From assembly GCA_965224235.1 (NCBI GenBank), contig CBDCYP010000002.1:620001-684000 (forward strand): DNA of 64,000 nt, given 5' to 3'. Made by a program: the position numbers and the translations under genes. The notes beneath the pieces are model-generated. The model made no database searches and was not told where the DNA came from. It saw only the letters and a list, made by a program, of their open reading frames with translations. Position 1 is the first letter of the stretch. Each line of letters begins with the position of its first letter. The stretch comes from G958295935 sp965224235. Its GTDB lineage: Bacteria; Chloroflexota; Dehalococcoidia; Lucifugimonadales; Lucifugimonadaceae. Of this stretch, positions 18,109-27,428 are shown one piece after another.

Positions 18109-19053
18109 CTACGAGGGCAGGACGGCGCCGACGATCTCTGGGTGGCCCCGCAAAAAATCGGGCGCGTCGACTGCACGGCTGCCCTGGAGTTGAACCCGCA
18201 GAAGTTCCAGCGCTCCCTCGCAGGTAGATACCGCCAGCCGGCCAGCGATGCGAAATACCGTGCCCGGCGGCGGCAGCGCGCCCCGTTCTTCCTCCACAAC
18301 TGCCGCGTCCAGGATCTTCAGCCTTCGCGTGTACCACGTTGTGAACAACCCCGGCCTGGGATCATAGGCGCGCATCATTCTCTCCAGGCGCCGGGCGGAT
18401 CGGCGCCAGTCGGCCGCGCCATCCCCGCGGCGGACCAATTTCGTCACGCTCGCCCGAGTTTCGTCCTGCGGAACGGGCGTCAGTTGACCATTCGAAAGGC
18501 TGAACAAGACCTCCGGCAACATCATTGCGCCGATCGAGAACAGCCGACTCATGAGTTCACCAGCACGTTCGGTCCCATCGAGCGGCACCGGTGCAGACGC
18601 CCGGAGAATCATGCCCGTGTCCATGCCTTCATCCAGCTTCATGATGGTCACCCCGGTCTCCGAAACGCCGTCCAAAATCGCCTTCTGCACGGGGGATGGG
18701 CCGCGGTACGCGGGTAGCAGCGACGGGTGGATGTTCACGACGCCGAGGGGCGGAATGTCGAGCACGGCGCGCGGCAAGAATCGGCCGTAGGCGGCCACCA
18801 CGAAGATTGAAGCGTGTGTGTCGGCCAGGTGGTCCAGCGGGTCACGCGATCTCAGATCGTCCGGTGTCCTGACGTCCAGACCACGTTCCGAGGCCCACAC
18901 CTTCACGGCTGTCGGCGTCATCCTGTTTCCTCTGCCTGCCGGCCGGTCAGGGCGCGTGTAGACCGAGGCAACGTCGATGCCCGCTGCCTGCAAAGCCGCC
19001 AGGCTTTCGACCGCCTCTGGGGGCGATCCGAAAAACACTATTGTTAACGCCAT
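18109..19053 (-). CDS. fmt: Methionyl-tRNA formyltransferase
   Basis: 314 residues, the usual length. The enzyme formylates initiator Met-tRNA using 10-formyltetrahydrofolate. MALTIVFFGSPPEAVESL is the N-terminal nucleotide-fold strand; VVNIHPSLLPAYRGPSPVQKA contains the SLLP formyl-donor motif with the catalytic Asn/His set; GVTIMKLDEGMDTGMIL carries the conserved Asp. The C-terminal ~100 residues (RLKILDAAVVEEERG, PGTVFRIAG) are the OB-fold that binds tRNA. A peptide deformylase gene is often the partner but is not in this window. It is divergent from dnaA with a gap of about 300 bp. Confidence 0.96.
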   Translation of the reverse strand: MALTIVFFGSPPEAVESLAALQAAGIDVASVYTRPDRPAGRGNRMTPTAVKVWASERGLDVRTPDDLRSRDPLDHLADTHASIFVVAAYGRFLPRAVLDIPPLGVVNIHPSLLPAYRGPSPVQKAILDGVSETGVTIMKLDEGMDTGMILRASAPVPLDGTERAGELMSRLFSIGAMMLPEVLFSLSNGQLTPVPQDETRASVTKLVRRGDGAADWRRSARRLERMMRAYDPRPGLFTTWYTRRLKILDAAVVEEERGALPPPGTVFRIAGRLAVSTCEGALELLRVQLQGSRAVDAPDFLRGHPEIVGAVLPS

Positions 19054-19365
19054 TTTGGGCCTGTCAGGCGCGCTAGTGTATGCGCGGAAACGCGCTGGCG
19101 GCTGGGAAATAGCCCGGCCGAGAGGGGCCGAACGAGTGTTTGATTAAACTGGATAGTGACAGTATTCACAAAGATTTCACGTCTTAAGGCGCGATTGATG
19201 CCGTAATTGTGACCGCGCGGTCTTGCGTTTCCCAGACAGTAGCGTGTTAACTTCTAGGCGGGTCGAATCACTTCGGCGGCTGGCTTTCCGGTGCTGCCAC
19301 ACACGGCCCAAACCCCCTGTTTGAAGGTATATCTTTTTCGCCTGCACCGCAGGTACCGGGCCAAC
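19054..19365. other. fmt-dnaA divergent intergenic region
   Basis: About 310 bp must hold the fmt and dnaA promoters. GTATTCACA at 19162-19170 differs by one base from the DnaA box TTATNCACA and could mediate dnaA autoregulation. I see no other box and no RNA gene. TTGATT at about 19140 and TTGCGT near 19225 are possible -35 elements but have no convincing -10 partner. Confidence 0.35.
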
Positions 19366-20724
19366 TTGTGCCCACGAGGTTTTGCACTGGGCAACGATTC
19401 AGCCGACAGAATTTGGCAGGCTGCCCTCGGGCGGCTCGAGCTGGAAATACCAAGACCGAACTTTGAGACCTGGCTCAAGGACACGTCCGCGCAGTCGCTC
19501 GACGGCGACACCCTTGTCGTGACCACTCCCAGCGCCTTCGCCGCCGAGGCGTTGGAACAGCGGCTGTCCGCTATTATCTCCCGAGTCGTCGAGCGGGTAG
19601 CCAGCAGATCGTTGTCTGTGGAGTTCGCAGTCGCCGACGAGGCGTCGGTCGCGCCGCGGCGCGACGACCCGCCGCGCCGGTCTGAAATACGGGCACACGG
19701 CAACGCTCTCCGGCCCGGCCTCACCTTCGACGCCTTCATCGTCGGGGATTCGAACAAGCTCGCCCATGCGGCGGCGGCCAACGTCGCTGAATCCCCCGGC
19801 CTGGCCTACAACCCCCTCTATATCTACTCACAAGTCGGCCTCGGTAAGACCCACCTGCTGCACGCCATCGCCCACTCGCTGGTGGAAAGGGGCCTCGAAA
19901 TCCTGTACGTGAGCAGCGAGCGATTTACAAACGACTACATCAAGGCGATCCGAGCCGGTACCGCAGACCAGTTCCGCGAACGGTACCGGAGCGCCGATGC
20001 CCTCCTGATAGACGACATCCAGTTCATCGCCTCGAAAGAGCAGACGCAGGAGGGGTTCTTCCACACGTTCAACGAGCTTCACATGACCGGGCGGCAGGTC
20101 GTCGTTACGGGAGACGAACCGGCCAGGAAGTCGCTGCTCGAAGAACGCATAGTGTCGCGCCTGGAGGGCGGCCTGGTGGTCGATATTCAACCTCCCGACC
20201 TCGAGACCCGCATCGCGATACTCGAAAGCAAGGCCTATGTTCTGAAAGCCGACGTGCCGGTCATGGTCCTCGAACTCCTGGCACGAAGGTCTCATACTAA
20301 CGTCAGGGAACTCGAGGGCAGCCTGAACCGCGTCATAGCCTTTTCCCAGCTAGTCGACAGCCCGATCGATCCGGAGCTCGCGACAAGGGCGCTAAGCAAC
20401 CTGATCGATTCCGACCCGACCCGGTCTGCCGACCCGCAGAACGTGATTCAAGCGGTCACCGAACGCACGGGCGTAGACATCAAAACACTCATGGGGCGCC
20501 GCCGCGACAAGCGCACGTCTCACGCACGTCACATGGCGATGTACCTGCTGCGGGAGGAAAGCCACCTGCCCTCGACGCAGGTGGGCGAAATCATGGGCGG
20601 CAAGGACCATTCATCAGTCCTGTACGCGCAGCGCAGGTTCGCCGAGCAGCTCGACGACAACCCATCGCTCCGCCATCTCGTGGCATCAATGCGCATGGCC
20701 CTGTCGACCGAGTCATACACTTAG
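19366..20724 (+). CDS. dnaA: Chromosomal replication initiator protein DnaA
   Basis: About 452 residues if started at the TTG at 19366; an in-frame start exists at 19291 but the added residues do not look like DnaA, and no strong ribosome-binding site decides it. DnaA binds 9-mer boxes at the origin and melts DNA. Domain I: IWQAALGRLELEIPRPNFETW. Domain III: FIVGDSNKLAHAAA, Walker A as SQVGLGKTHLLHA, Walker B ALLIDDIQFIASK, sensor VVTGDEPARK. Domain IV: RRRDKRTSHARHMAMYL and the signature GGKDHSSVLYA. The first P-loop position is Ser where Gly is usual (GGxGLGKT). The next 281 bp carry DnaA-box-like sites. Confidence 0.97.
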   Translation: MCPRGFALGNDSADRIWQAALGRLELEIPRPNFETWLKDTSAQSLDGDTLVVTTPSAFAAEALEQRLSAIISRVVERVASRSLSVEFAVADEASVAPRRDDPPRRSEIRAHGNALRPGLTFDAFIVGDSNKLAHAAAANVAESPGLAYNPLYIYSQVGLGKTHLLHAIAHSLVERGLEILYVSSERFTNDYIKAIRAGTADQFRERYRSADALLIDDIQFIASKEQTQEGFFHTFNELHMTGRQVVVTGDEPARKSLLEERIVSRLEGGLVVDIQPPDLETRIAILESKAYVLKADVPVMVLELLARRSHTNVRELEGSLNRVIAFSQLVDSPIDPELATRALSNLIDSDPTRSADPQNVIQAVTERTGVDIKTLMGRRRDKRTSHARHMAMYLLREESHLPSTQVGEIMGGKDHSSVLYAQRRFAEQLDDNPSLRHLVASMRMALSTESYT

Positions 20725-21005
20725 GCTCCTGGGGCCACGCCCTTGATTCTCCACTGCTATTGTGGAAAAGTCCTGCTTTTCTGTGGGAAAACCAAGGCCA
20801 TTGTGGAAAACTACGACGCGCTCCCAATCCTCCGCCACTGCATTCCACACCAGGGGCCGACCTGTTCACCGCCATCACCAACCAGACAGGAACTTACCGC
20901 GGCTAATCCACAATCGCATCCAATTGCCTCCCAGTACAGTTTCCACTTTTCCACGACGCATACTGCTGATAATAAATAGGCAATTATTTATCACTCATTG
21001 TTCAC
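20725..21005. other. Candidate chromosomal origin of replication (oriC)
   Basis: The gap between dnaA and obgE carries a cluster of DnaA-box-like 9-mers in both orientations: TGTGGAAAA at 20761-20769 and 20802-20810, TGTGGGAAA at 20782-20790, TAATCCACA at 20904-20912, TTTTCCACG at 20947-20955 and TTGTTCACA at 20998-21006. The AT-rich tract 20968-20992 (GATAATAAATAGGCAATTAT...) could be the unwinding element. Position next to dnaA is the commonest bacterial arrangement. dnaN is not the next gene, which is unusual. Identification is inference. Confidence 0.65.
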
Positions 21006-22283
21006 ATGATCGACTTAGCAACAATAGAAGTAGCCGGTGGAAATGGTGGAAACGGCATCGTCGCGTTCGCAAGGGAGGCGATGAATCCTTTTGGCGGACC
21101 TGCAGGAGGTACGGGAGGAGACGGCGGTGCGGTGGTTATTGTGGCTGACGAGTCCGAAAGCACACTTCTGAAGTTCCGTCGTCGTCGAGTATTTCGGTCT
21201 GAGGATGGTGGACGAGGCGGACCGAACAAACGCTACGGCGCACGCGGGGCGAACACGTTGATCACGGTGCCGGTTGGCACGGAAGTGTGGGACGCAGATG
21301 AGGGGCAATTGCTGAGCGATCTGTCGTCGCACGGCATGACTGTCGTAGCAGCTGAGGCCGGCAGAGGCGGTTCGGGCAACGCCCGATTTGTGTCGTCAGT
21401 CAATCAGTATCCGCTGCTTGCGGAGGCTGGCGAACTGGGAACACAGCGACGGGTACGCCTCGAACTGAAACTTCTGGCAGACGTTGGCTTGGTCGGTATG
21501 CCAAATGCCGGGAAGTCGAGCATTCTGGCGGCTATCTCGGCGGCGCGACCCAAGATCGCCGGTTATCCCTTTACGACCCTTGAACCGGTACTGGGCGTTG
21601 TCGAACGAGGGCTTGAGACGATGGTCGTCGTGGATATTCCGGGCCTGATCGAAGATGCGCACCTTGGCGCCGGTCTGGGCGATGAATTCCTGAAACACGC
21701 CGAGAGGACAGAACTGCTCGTGCACGTTATCGACGGGTCTGAGGACGATCTGGCGCAGCGTGTGGCAACGATCGACCGGGAGCTGGAGCAGTACGGTACG
21801 AGGCTTGTCAAAACGCCGAGAGTGGTGGCTGTCAACAAGATGGATGTGGCGGAGGATCAGGGCAGGGCCGAACAGGTCAGACAGGAGATGGCGGAGATCG
21901 CCGGCGACGATGGAGAGGTCTATTTCGTGTCGGCGGCGACGCACGAAGGTTTGGACCGGCTCACGGCGCAGTTGCGGCGGCGGCTTGCCGAGATCCGGTG
22001 GACCGGACCATTGCCACTGTCGGAAGAAACCTCGTTGCCGGTACTCAGGCCTGAACCGGTGGATCATCGGCGCCCAGTCGTAATGGAATCGGCAGAGGTA
22101 TTTAGGATTGTTCACCCGCGGGCCGTGCGTCTGGCGCGCGGCTCCGACCTCGACGACTGGGAGGCTCGTGTGCAGTTCCACGCTGTGTTGGACCGGCTTG
22201 GGATTTCTGCCGCTCTGGCGCGGTTGGGCGTTGCGAGCGGCGACACGGTGTTGGCAGGCGACTGGGACTTCGACTGGGTATGA
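21006..22283 (+). CDS. obgE: GTPase Obg/CgtA
   Basis: 425 residues. Obg is an essential ribosome-associated GTPase for 50S assembly and stress control. The Gly-rich Obg fold is clear (VAGGNGGNGIVAFAREAM, GGPAGGTGGDGGAVVIV, GGRGGPNKRYGARG). The G domain follows: G1 GMPNAGKSSILAAIS near 165, GYPFTTLEP switch I, G3 VDIPGLIEDAHLGAGLG, G4 NKMD. The C-terminal OCT domain (VFRIVHPRAVRLARGSDLDDWEAR) matches the Actinobacteria/Chloroflexi-type tail. It heads a run obgE-nadD-pyrE. The ATG at 21006 is adjacent to the candidate origin with no obvious ribosome-binding site. Confidence 0.97.
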   Translation: MIDLATIEVAGGNGGNGIVAFAREAMNPFGGPAGGTGGDGGAVVIVADESESTLLKFRRRRVFRSEDGGRGGPNKRYGARGANTLITVPVGTEVWDADEGQLLSDLSSHGMTVVAAEAGRGGSGNARFVSSVNQYPLLAEAGELGTQRRVRLELKLLADVGLVGMPNAGKSSILAAISAARPKIAGYPFTTLEPVLGVVERGLETMVVVDIPGLIEDAHLGAGLGDEFLKHAERTELLVHVIDGSEDDLAQRVATIDRELEQYGTRLVKTPRVVAVNKMDVAEDQGRAEQVRQEMAEIAGDDGEVYFVSAATHEGLDRLTAQLRRRLAEIRWTGPLPLSEETSLPVLRPEPVDHRRPVVMESAEVFRIVHPRAVRLARGSDLDDWEARVQFHAVLDRLGISAALARLGVASGDTVLAGDWDFDWV

Positions 22284-22311
22284 TCCCAAACGAGTTCATG
22301 GGGCGATCTCG

Positions 22312-22941
22312 ATGATGGACGCGGTGGCTGCCAAAAAGGTCGGAGTGCTGGGAGGCACGTTCGATCCGATTCACAATGGCCACCTTGCGGTGGGGGAGTT
22401 CGCAATGAACGCGGCCGGACTGGACGAGGTGGTGTTCGTACCAGCGGGCCGGCCGTGGATGAAGCAGACCAAACCCGGAGCTTCGCCCGAGGACCGCCTC
22501 GAAATGGTCCGCCTTGCGCTGGCCGGACACCCCGGGTTTTCCTGCTCCGACGTGGACGTGAGACGCCAGGGCCAGACCTACACGGTGGACACTCTGGCTG
22601 ACCTGCGGTCGCAGTATGGCCCCAGTGCGGCGTTCTACCTGATCGTCGGCGCCGATACTGCCGAAGAGATGCACCGCTGGAAGAGGGCCGATGTCCTGCC
22701 GTCCATGTGTACAGTCGTGGTCATAGGGCGGCCCGGCTCTCCTCCGCCCGCCGGGCTGGAGTTCGGTCACCCGGCGCGCGAGGCGTTGTTTCTTCAGGGT
22801 CCGATGTGGGAAGTGAGCGCTTCGGCCATCAGGGATAGTCTCAACGGGGGCGGGCTTCCGGTCGGACAAACGCCTCTGGCAGTGGTCCGATATATGGACG
22901 ACCGCGGCCTTTATGGCCTTTCGCAGGCGACAAGGACATGA
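22312..22941 (+). CDS. nadD: Nicotinate-nucleotide adenylyltransferase
   Basis: 209 residues from ATG 22312 (a second ATG follows directly). It adenylates nicotinate mononucleotide to deamido-NAD in NAD synthesis. VGVLGGTFDPIHNGHLAVGEF holds the GGTFDPxHxGH nucleotidyltransferase signature; FVPAGRPWMKQTKP and YLIVGADTAEEMHRWKRAD are typical, and the C-terminal ISASxxR-type motif reads VSASAIRDSL. It is 28 bp after obgE and overlaps pyrE by 4 bp (ATGA), so the three genes form an operon. rsfS, the frequent neighbour of nadD, is absent here. Confidence 0.96.
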   Translation: MMDAVAAKKVGVLGGTFDPIHNGHLAVGEFAMNAAGLDEVVFVPAGRPWMKQTKPGASPEDRLEMVRLALAGHPGFSCSDVDVRRQGQTYTVDTLADLRSQYGPSAAFYLIVGADTAEEMHRWKRADVLPSMCTVVVIGRPGSPPPAGLEFGHPAREALFLQGPMWEVSASAIRDSLNGGGLPVGQTPLAVVRYMDDRGLYGLSQATRT

Positions 22942-23525
22942 GAGAGACAGTTACAGCCGTAGAGAAGGCCGAAAGATTGCTGGAACGGGCGTTGGAGCTT
23001 GGCGCACTGGAGATCGGGGAGTTCACGCTCTCGTCGGGTCAGAAGAGCAAGTACTACTTCGACGGGCGTCTGCTGACGTTGGACCCGGAGGGATCGGACC
23101 TGATCTCCTCACTGTTTCTTGATGAGATCGCCATCGCCGGCGCCGACGCGGCAGGCGGCCCGACAGTCGCAGCCGTGCCCATTGTCGGGGCAATCACCCT
23201 GAGAAGCCGGTTGGAGGGCAGGCCGGTAATGGGCTTCTTTGTCCGGCCTGCAATCAAGAGCCACGGCGGACGAAAACAGGTGGAAGGGCCGGTCGAGCCG
23301 GGGATGAAGGTTGCGGTATTCGACGACACCATCTCGACGGGCGGTAGCCTGTTTGCGGCGATCGCCGCGTTGGAGGCCTTTGGCTGTCAGGTCGTGCTCG
23401 TCCTGTGTGCAGTAGATCGCATGCAAGGCGGCAGCGACGAGTTACGGCGCCGGCAACTACCCTTCTACGCCGTACTCCAGGCAGACCCCAACGGCAACAT
23501 CCGGCCAAACATCTCTGCCATCTGA
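22938..23525 (+). CDS. pyrE: Orotate phosphoribosyltransferase
   Basis: 195 residues, the usual size. It converts orotate plus PRPP to orotidine monophosphate in pyrimidine synthesis. FTLSSGQKSKYYFDGRLLT is the characteristic N-terminal orotate-binding strand; FFVRPAIKSHGGRKQVEG matches the flexible catalytic loop (Lys/Arg), and VAVFDDTISTGGSL is the PRPP-binding motif. The start ATG overlaps the nadD stop (ATGA). It converges with gyrB with a 6-bp gap, leaving no room for a terminator between them. Confidence 0.96.
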   Translation: MRETVTAVEKAERLLERALELGALEIGEFTLSSGQKSKYYFDGRLLTLDPEGSDLISSLFLDEIAIAGADAAGGPTVAAVPIVGAITLRSRLEGRPVMGFFVRPAIKSHGGRKQVEGPVEPGMKVAVFDDTISTGGSLFAAIAALEAFGCQVVLVLCAVDRMQGGSDELRRRQLPFYAVLQADPNGNIRPNISAI

Positions 23526-23531
23526 CCGGGG

Positions 23532-25940
23532 CTATACGTCGAGGTTTTTTACTTCGAGGGCGTGGGTGCGGATGAAGTCGCGCCTGGGCGCTACCTCGTC
23601 TCCCATGAGTGTCCGGAATATGTCGTCCGCGACCATGGCGTCCTCTGCGGTGACGCGCAGCATTACCCGTTGTCCCGGGTCCATTGTGGTCTCCCACAAC
23701 TGATCGGGGTTCATCTCGCCCAGGCCCTTGTAGCGCTGGATACTCACGCCGGAACGGTCCGCGCTGTCCTCAAGACGTGTGACGAGCTCTGACCACGGCA
23801 CGTCTTCCTCAATGGTCTTGTCCTTGCGTGTGATGGTGACCGCGCCGGCATCGACGATGCCCTTGACCGCTTTGTAAAGACGCCTCGCCCTTTTCATCGA
23901 CGGATGCTCGTTCACCTGCCGGGTGAGTGTGTATCCGTCCACTTCGTACGTTCGATCTTCCGGCGGTATGGGAACTGTCACCTCTTCGACCGTTTCGTCA
24001 AACAGGACCGGTTGAGCCGGAATGACTGGCCGGAAGTCGAGTTGTTCGAATTCGGGCTCCTTGATCAGTCGCTCCAAAACATTTTCCGGAACTTCAAGGG
24101 CGGCAACGGCATCCCTTGCGTCCTGGTACTGGCGAAGAGGGGCCAGGACGTTTCCAATGCCCGCGCCGGACTGGGAGAATCCGTCGCCGGACGCCGCGAA
24201 TATGCGCATGTCGCCGTAGACCCGGCCTGCGAGCCAGCGGTCCATCTCCTCTTCGGAGTAGAGCCATGTGGCAGAGCGGCCGCGTGAGGCCCTAAACAGC
24301 GGCGGCTGCGCGATGTAGAGGCACCCGTCGCCGATGAGTTGGGGCATGTTTCGGAAAAAGAACGTGAGCAGAAGGGTGCGGATGTGCGCGCCGTCCACGT
24401 CGGCGTCGGTCATGATGATAACGCGGTGGTACCGCAGCCTGTCTGCGTTGTAGTCCTCCCCGAGGCCGGCGCCGAGGGCGGTGATGAGCGCGACGATCTC
24501 CTCGTGGGCGAGCATCCTTTCAGGGCGCGCTTTTTCGACGTTCAGGATCTTCCCCTTGAGCGGCAAAATGGCCTGGAACTGCCGGTCCCGGCCCTGCTTG
24601 GCCGAGCCGCCGGCCGACTCGCCCTCCACTATGTACAGTTCGCTGTTGCGCGGGTCCTTTTCGGAACAATCAGCAAGCTTTCCGGGCAGCGACCCGCCGT
24701 CCATGGCGTTTTTACGAATTACGAGGTCCCGCGCCTTCTTTGCGGCCGCTCTCGCCCTTGCGGCGGTGGTGGACTTCTCGATGATCTTCCGGGCTTCAAG
24801 CGGATTGTCTTCGAGGTATTCGGATATATGCCGCCCGACTATGGCTTCTACCGCGCCCTTGACCTCCGGGTTGCCGAGCCGGCCCTTTGTCTGGCCCTCG
24901 AACTGCGGCTCCTTGACCTTCACGCTGATCACCGACATCAGGCCTTCCCGAACATCCTCGCCTGAGAGACTTTGAATCTCGTCCTTGAAGGCTCCCTGTT
25001 TCCGGCCGACGTCGTTAATCACCCTTGTGAGGGCGGCGCGGAAACCGGTGACGTGCGAGCCGCCGTCGCCCGTGCGTATGCAGTTGGCGAATGACAGGCA
25101 GTTTTCGACGAACGAACCGTTGTACTGGAGCGCCACCTCGACCATGACGTCGTCCTGCATGGCCGAGGCCATAATGACGTCGTCGTGGACAGGATTTCGC
25201 CGCCGGTTGAGGGAACGAACGAAACTCTCCACGCCCCCGTCAAAGAAGTAGGTAACGTCGTTAAAGGGCCAGAGTTCCTCCTCGTGCCAGGCTGAGTGCA
25301 GGTGTATGGCCAGGCCGCGATTCAGATACGCCATTTCCCTGAACCGGGTGGATATCTGGTCCCAGTCGTAGGTGATTTCGTTGAACACCGTTGAGTCGGG
25401 CATCCACGAAATAGTCGTGCCGGTCCCTGTCGGGTCTTTTGACATGCGAGGCCGCGACTCCAGTTCGCTCGTCGGGTGGCCCTGGCTGTACTCCTGGCGG
25501 TAGACGCGGCCGTCGCGACGCACCTCTACAACCAGCCGCTCGGACAGTGCGTTGACCACTGACGCTCCGACGCCGTGCAGGCCGCCGGACACCTGATACG
25601 ACTTGCCGCCGAACTTGCCGCCCGCGTGCAATGTCGTCATCACGGTCTCGACCGCCGACTTGCCTGTAGCAACGTGGCTGTCTACCGGAATTCCCCGGCC
25701 GTCATCGCTTACCCTTACAGAACCGTCGGCGTTGATCAGGACATCGATCTTCGACGCGTACCCTGCCATGGCCTCATCGACGCCGTTGTCAACGATCTCC
25801 CGGACGAGCTGAAACACGCCACCAGGGCCGGTAGTGCCGATGTACATGCCGGGCCGCTTGCGGACCGCTTCCAGTCCTTCAAGGACGGTGATGTCACTGG
25901 CGCTGTAGTCGGCGCTCGGGAGTTCTTTTGCTGTTGCCAT
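23532..25940 (-). CDS. gyrB: DNA gyrase subunit B
   Basis: 802 residues. GyrB supplies the ATPase and part of the DNA gate of gyrase. GHKL ATPase: EIVDNGVDEAMAGYAS, DDGRGIPVDSH, GGLHGVGASVVNALS. Transducer: GFRAALTRVIND. TOPRIM: EGESAGGSAKQGRDRQFQAI near 438 and MTDADVDGAHIRTLLLTFFF near 515. The end RRDFIRTHALEVKNLDV is typical. At 802 residues it exceeds the ~640 of many GyrB/ParE; an insert of about 150 residues lies between the TOPRIM domain and IQRYKGLGEMNPDQLW, containing WLYSEEEMDRWLAGRVYG. Proximity to dnaA favours GyrB over ParE. The start ATG at 25940 is the natural one. Confidence 0.95.
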   Translation of the reverse strand: MATAKELPSADYSASDITVLEGLEAVRKRPGMYIGTTGPGGVFQLVREIVDNGVDEAMAGYASKIDVLINADGSVRVSDDGRGIPVDSHVATGKSAVETVMTTLHAGGKFGGKSYQVSGGLHGVGASVVNALSERLVVEVRRDGRVYRQEYSQGHPTSELESRPRMSKDPTGTGTTISWMPDSTVFNEITYDWDQISTRFREMAYLNRGLAIHLHSAWHEEELWPFNDVTYFFDGGVESFVRSLNRRRNPVHDDVIMASAMQDDVMVEVALQYNGSFVENCLSFANCIRTGDGGSHVTGFRAALTRVINDVGRKQGAFKDEIQSLSGEDVREGLMSVISVKVKEPQFEGQTKGRLGNPEVKGAVEAIVGRHISEYLEDNPLEARKIIEKSTTAARARAAAKKARDLVIRKNAMDGGSLPGKLADCSEKDPRNSELYIVEGESAGGSAKQGRDRQFQAILPLKGKILNVEKARPERMLAHEEIVALITALGAGLGEDYNADRLRYHRVIIMTDADVDGAHIRTLLLTFFFRNMPQLIGDGCLYIAQPPLFRASRGRSATWLYSEEEMDRWLAGRVYGDMRIFAASGDGFSQSGAGIGNVLAPLRQYQDARDAVAALEVPENVLERLIKEPEFEQLDFRPVIPAQPVLFDETVEEVTVPIPPEDRTYEVDGYTLTRQVNEHPSMKRARRLYKAVKGIVDAGAVTITRKDKTIEEDVPWSELVTRLEDSADRSGVSIQRYKGLGEMNPDQLWETTMDPGQRVMLRVTAEDAMVADDIFRTLMGDEVAPRRDFIRTHALEVKNLDV

Positions 25941-26346
25941 GGGCCTCTTTCGGGGTTGTCGGGAGGGCAGCGCGCTCCGAACGTAAAGCGATCGTTTGGC
26001 CGTTATTCCGGAGGTTAGGCTACTGTGTCTGGCGGCGTCGGCCGGTCAACTCGCAGCTCACAACGAGCGCGCGTGCGCGAGTACCTCTTATCAGGCGTCG
26101 ATCGCTACGTGCAACCTTATCAACTTACCAACTTAGCGGCAATTTGATTTTTCTGCGCGAATTGGTTTTTTTTGGCGCAAGCGAAGCAAAGCATGCAGCC
26201 ATCTCAGCAAATTCCACGACGATTCCCCGCCCGCGGACCTCACGCCGTGCGGGCAGCATAGCTATAATCGCCGGGCCCGCAAACTTACGGGCATATCCCG
26301 CACAGCGGCGATCCCAAGAGACGCTGGCTACCGAAAGGGTACCGAT
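25941..26346. other. gyrB-acoA divergent promoter region
   Basis: 406 bp without a gene. The stretch 26115-26175 is AT-rich, and a perfect TATAAT at 26263-26268 about 80 bp before the acoA-like start is a likely -10, though no good -35 is seen. GCCCGC and GCGGGC flank a hairpin just upstream of it. I see no RNA gene or repeat. Confidence 0.4.
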
Positions 26347-27336
26347 GTGGATATCAACACCGACACACTGAAACTCATGCTGCGACGCATGTGGACCATT
26401 AGGCACTTTGAAGTGAAGGTCATTGAGGTTCACTCCGCCGGAGAGTTCACTGGCGCCGCACACCCATACATTGGCGAAGAGGCCGTTGCCGTGGGTGTTT
26501 GCGCAGCCCTCCGAGATTCCGACTACATCGCCGGCAACCACCGCTCTCACGGCCACCCGATCGCCAAGGGCGGTGACGTGAATCGGGCGATGGCCGAGCT
26601 TTACGGACGGGTTGACGGATACTGCAAGGGCAAGGGCGGATCGATGCACCTCGCCGACTTCTCTATCGGCATTCTGGGGGAATCCGGAATCGTCGGATCC
26701 TCCGTCCCCGTAGCGACCGGCGCGGCGCTTGCCGCGAAGATCAGGGGCGAGGATTTTGTATCGGCGGTCTTCTTCGGCGATGGCGCATCCAACCAGGGCG
26801 CATGCCATGAGTCTATGAACCTGGCCTCTATCTGGAAACTGCCGGTCATCTTCGTGTGCGAAAACAACCAGTACGCCGTCACTACCTCCTACAAGGAATC
26901 GGTGGCGGTCGAACACGTGTCAGACCGGGCAGCGGCCTATGACATGCCGGGCGTGTTGGTCGACGGACAGGATGTGGTGGCAATGTACGAAGCCACTTCC
27001 GAGGCGGTCAGGAGAGGCCGCGCCGGGGAGGGCCCGACGCTCATCGAGGGACTGACCTACCGGTTCGATGAACACTCGCTCGGCCTTGGCAGGGTGAGAA
27101 GGGGCGCGTACAGGGAAGAAGCGGAAATCGACAAGTGGAAGCTGCGCGACCCCCTGGCGCTGTTTATCGAACGTGTCGTCAGTACGGGCGCAATAAGCCA
27201 GGAAGAGTGCGACGCCATATCCGATGAGGAACGGCTGAAGGTAGATGGTGCGGTCGAGTTTGCCCGCAACAGCCCGTACCCTGAGCCCGCCGACCTGTTC
27301 GACGACATGTGGGCGAATCCCATACCGGCGCCCTGA
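26347..27336 (+). CDS. acoA: Thiamine-diphosphate-dependent 2-oxoacid/acetoin dehydrogenase E1 alpha subunit
   Basis: 329 residues from GTG 26347 with GAAAGG nine bases upstream. E1 alpha binds ThDP and, with E1 beta, decarboxylates the substrate and passes the acyl unit to lipoyl-E2. GNHRSHGHPIAKGGD, GGSMHLADFSIGILG and the ThDP motif VFFGDGASNQGACHESMNLAS (GDG...N) near 143 are clear, followed by VIFVCENNQYA and TYRFDEHSLG. Length and lack of an N-terminal extension fit the acetoin or pyruvate dehydrogenase (PDH-E1alpha/AcoA) group. With downstream E1 beta, E2 and an AcoX-like gene, acetoin dehydrogenase is favoured; pyruvate dehydrogenase remains possible. Confidence 0.85.
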   Translation: MDINTDTLKLMLRRMWTIRHFEVKVIEVHSAGEFTGAAHPYIGEEAVAVGVCAALRDSDYIAGNHRSHGHPIAKGGDVNRAMAELYGRVDGYCKGKGGSMHLADFSIGILGESGIVGSSVPVATGAALAAKIRGEDFVSAVFFGDGASNQGACHESMNLASIWKLPVIFVCENNQYAVTTSYKESVAVEHVSDRAAAYDMPGVLVDGQDVVAMYEATSEAVRRGRAGEGPTLIEGLTYRFDEHSLGLGRVRRGAYREEAEIDKWKLRDPLALFIERVVSTGAISQEECDAISDEERLKVDGAVEFARNSPYPEPADLFDDMWANPIPAP

Positions 27337-27428
27337 CGAGAGGGGTCGCGAGCAGAACCGGCAGGGTACATACCCACACAACGACAACACACCGCAGTAA
27401 TCAACGACATAGACCGGGGGACGGTTAA

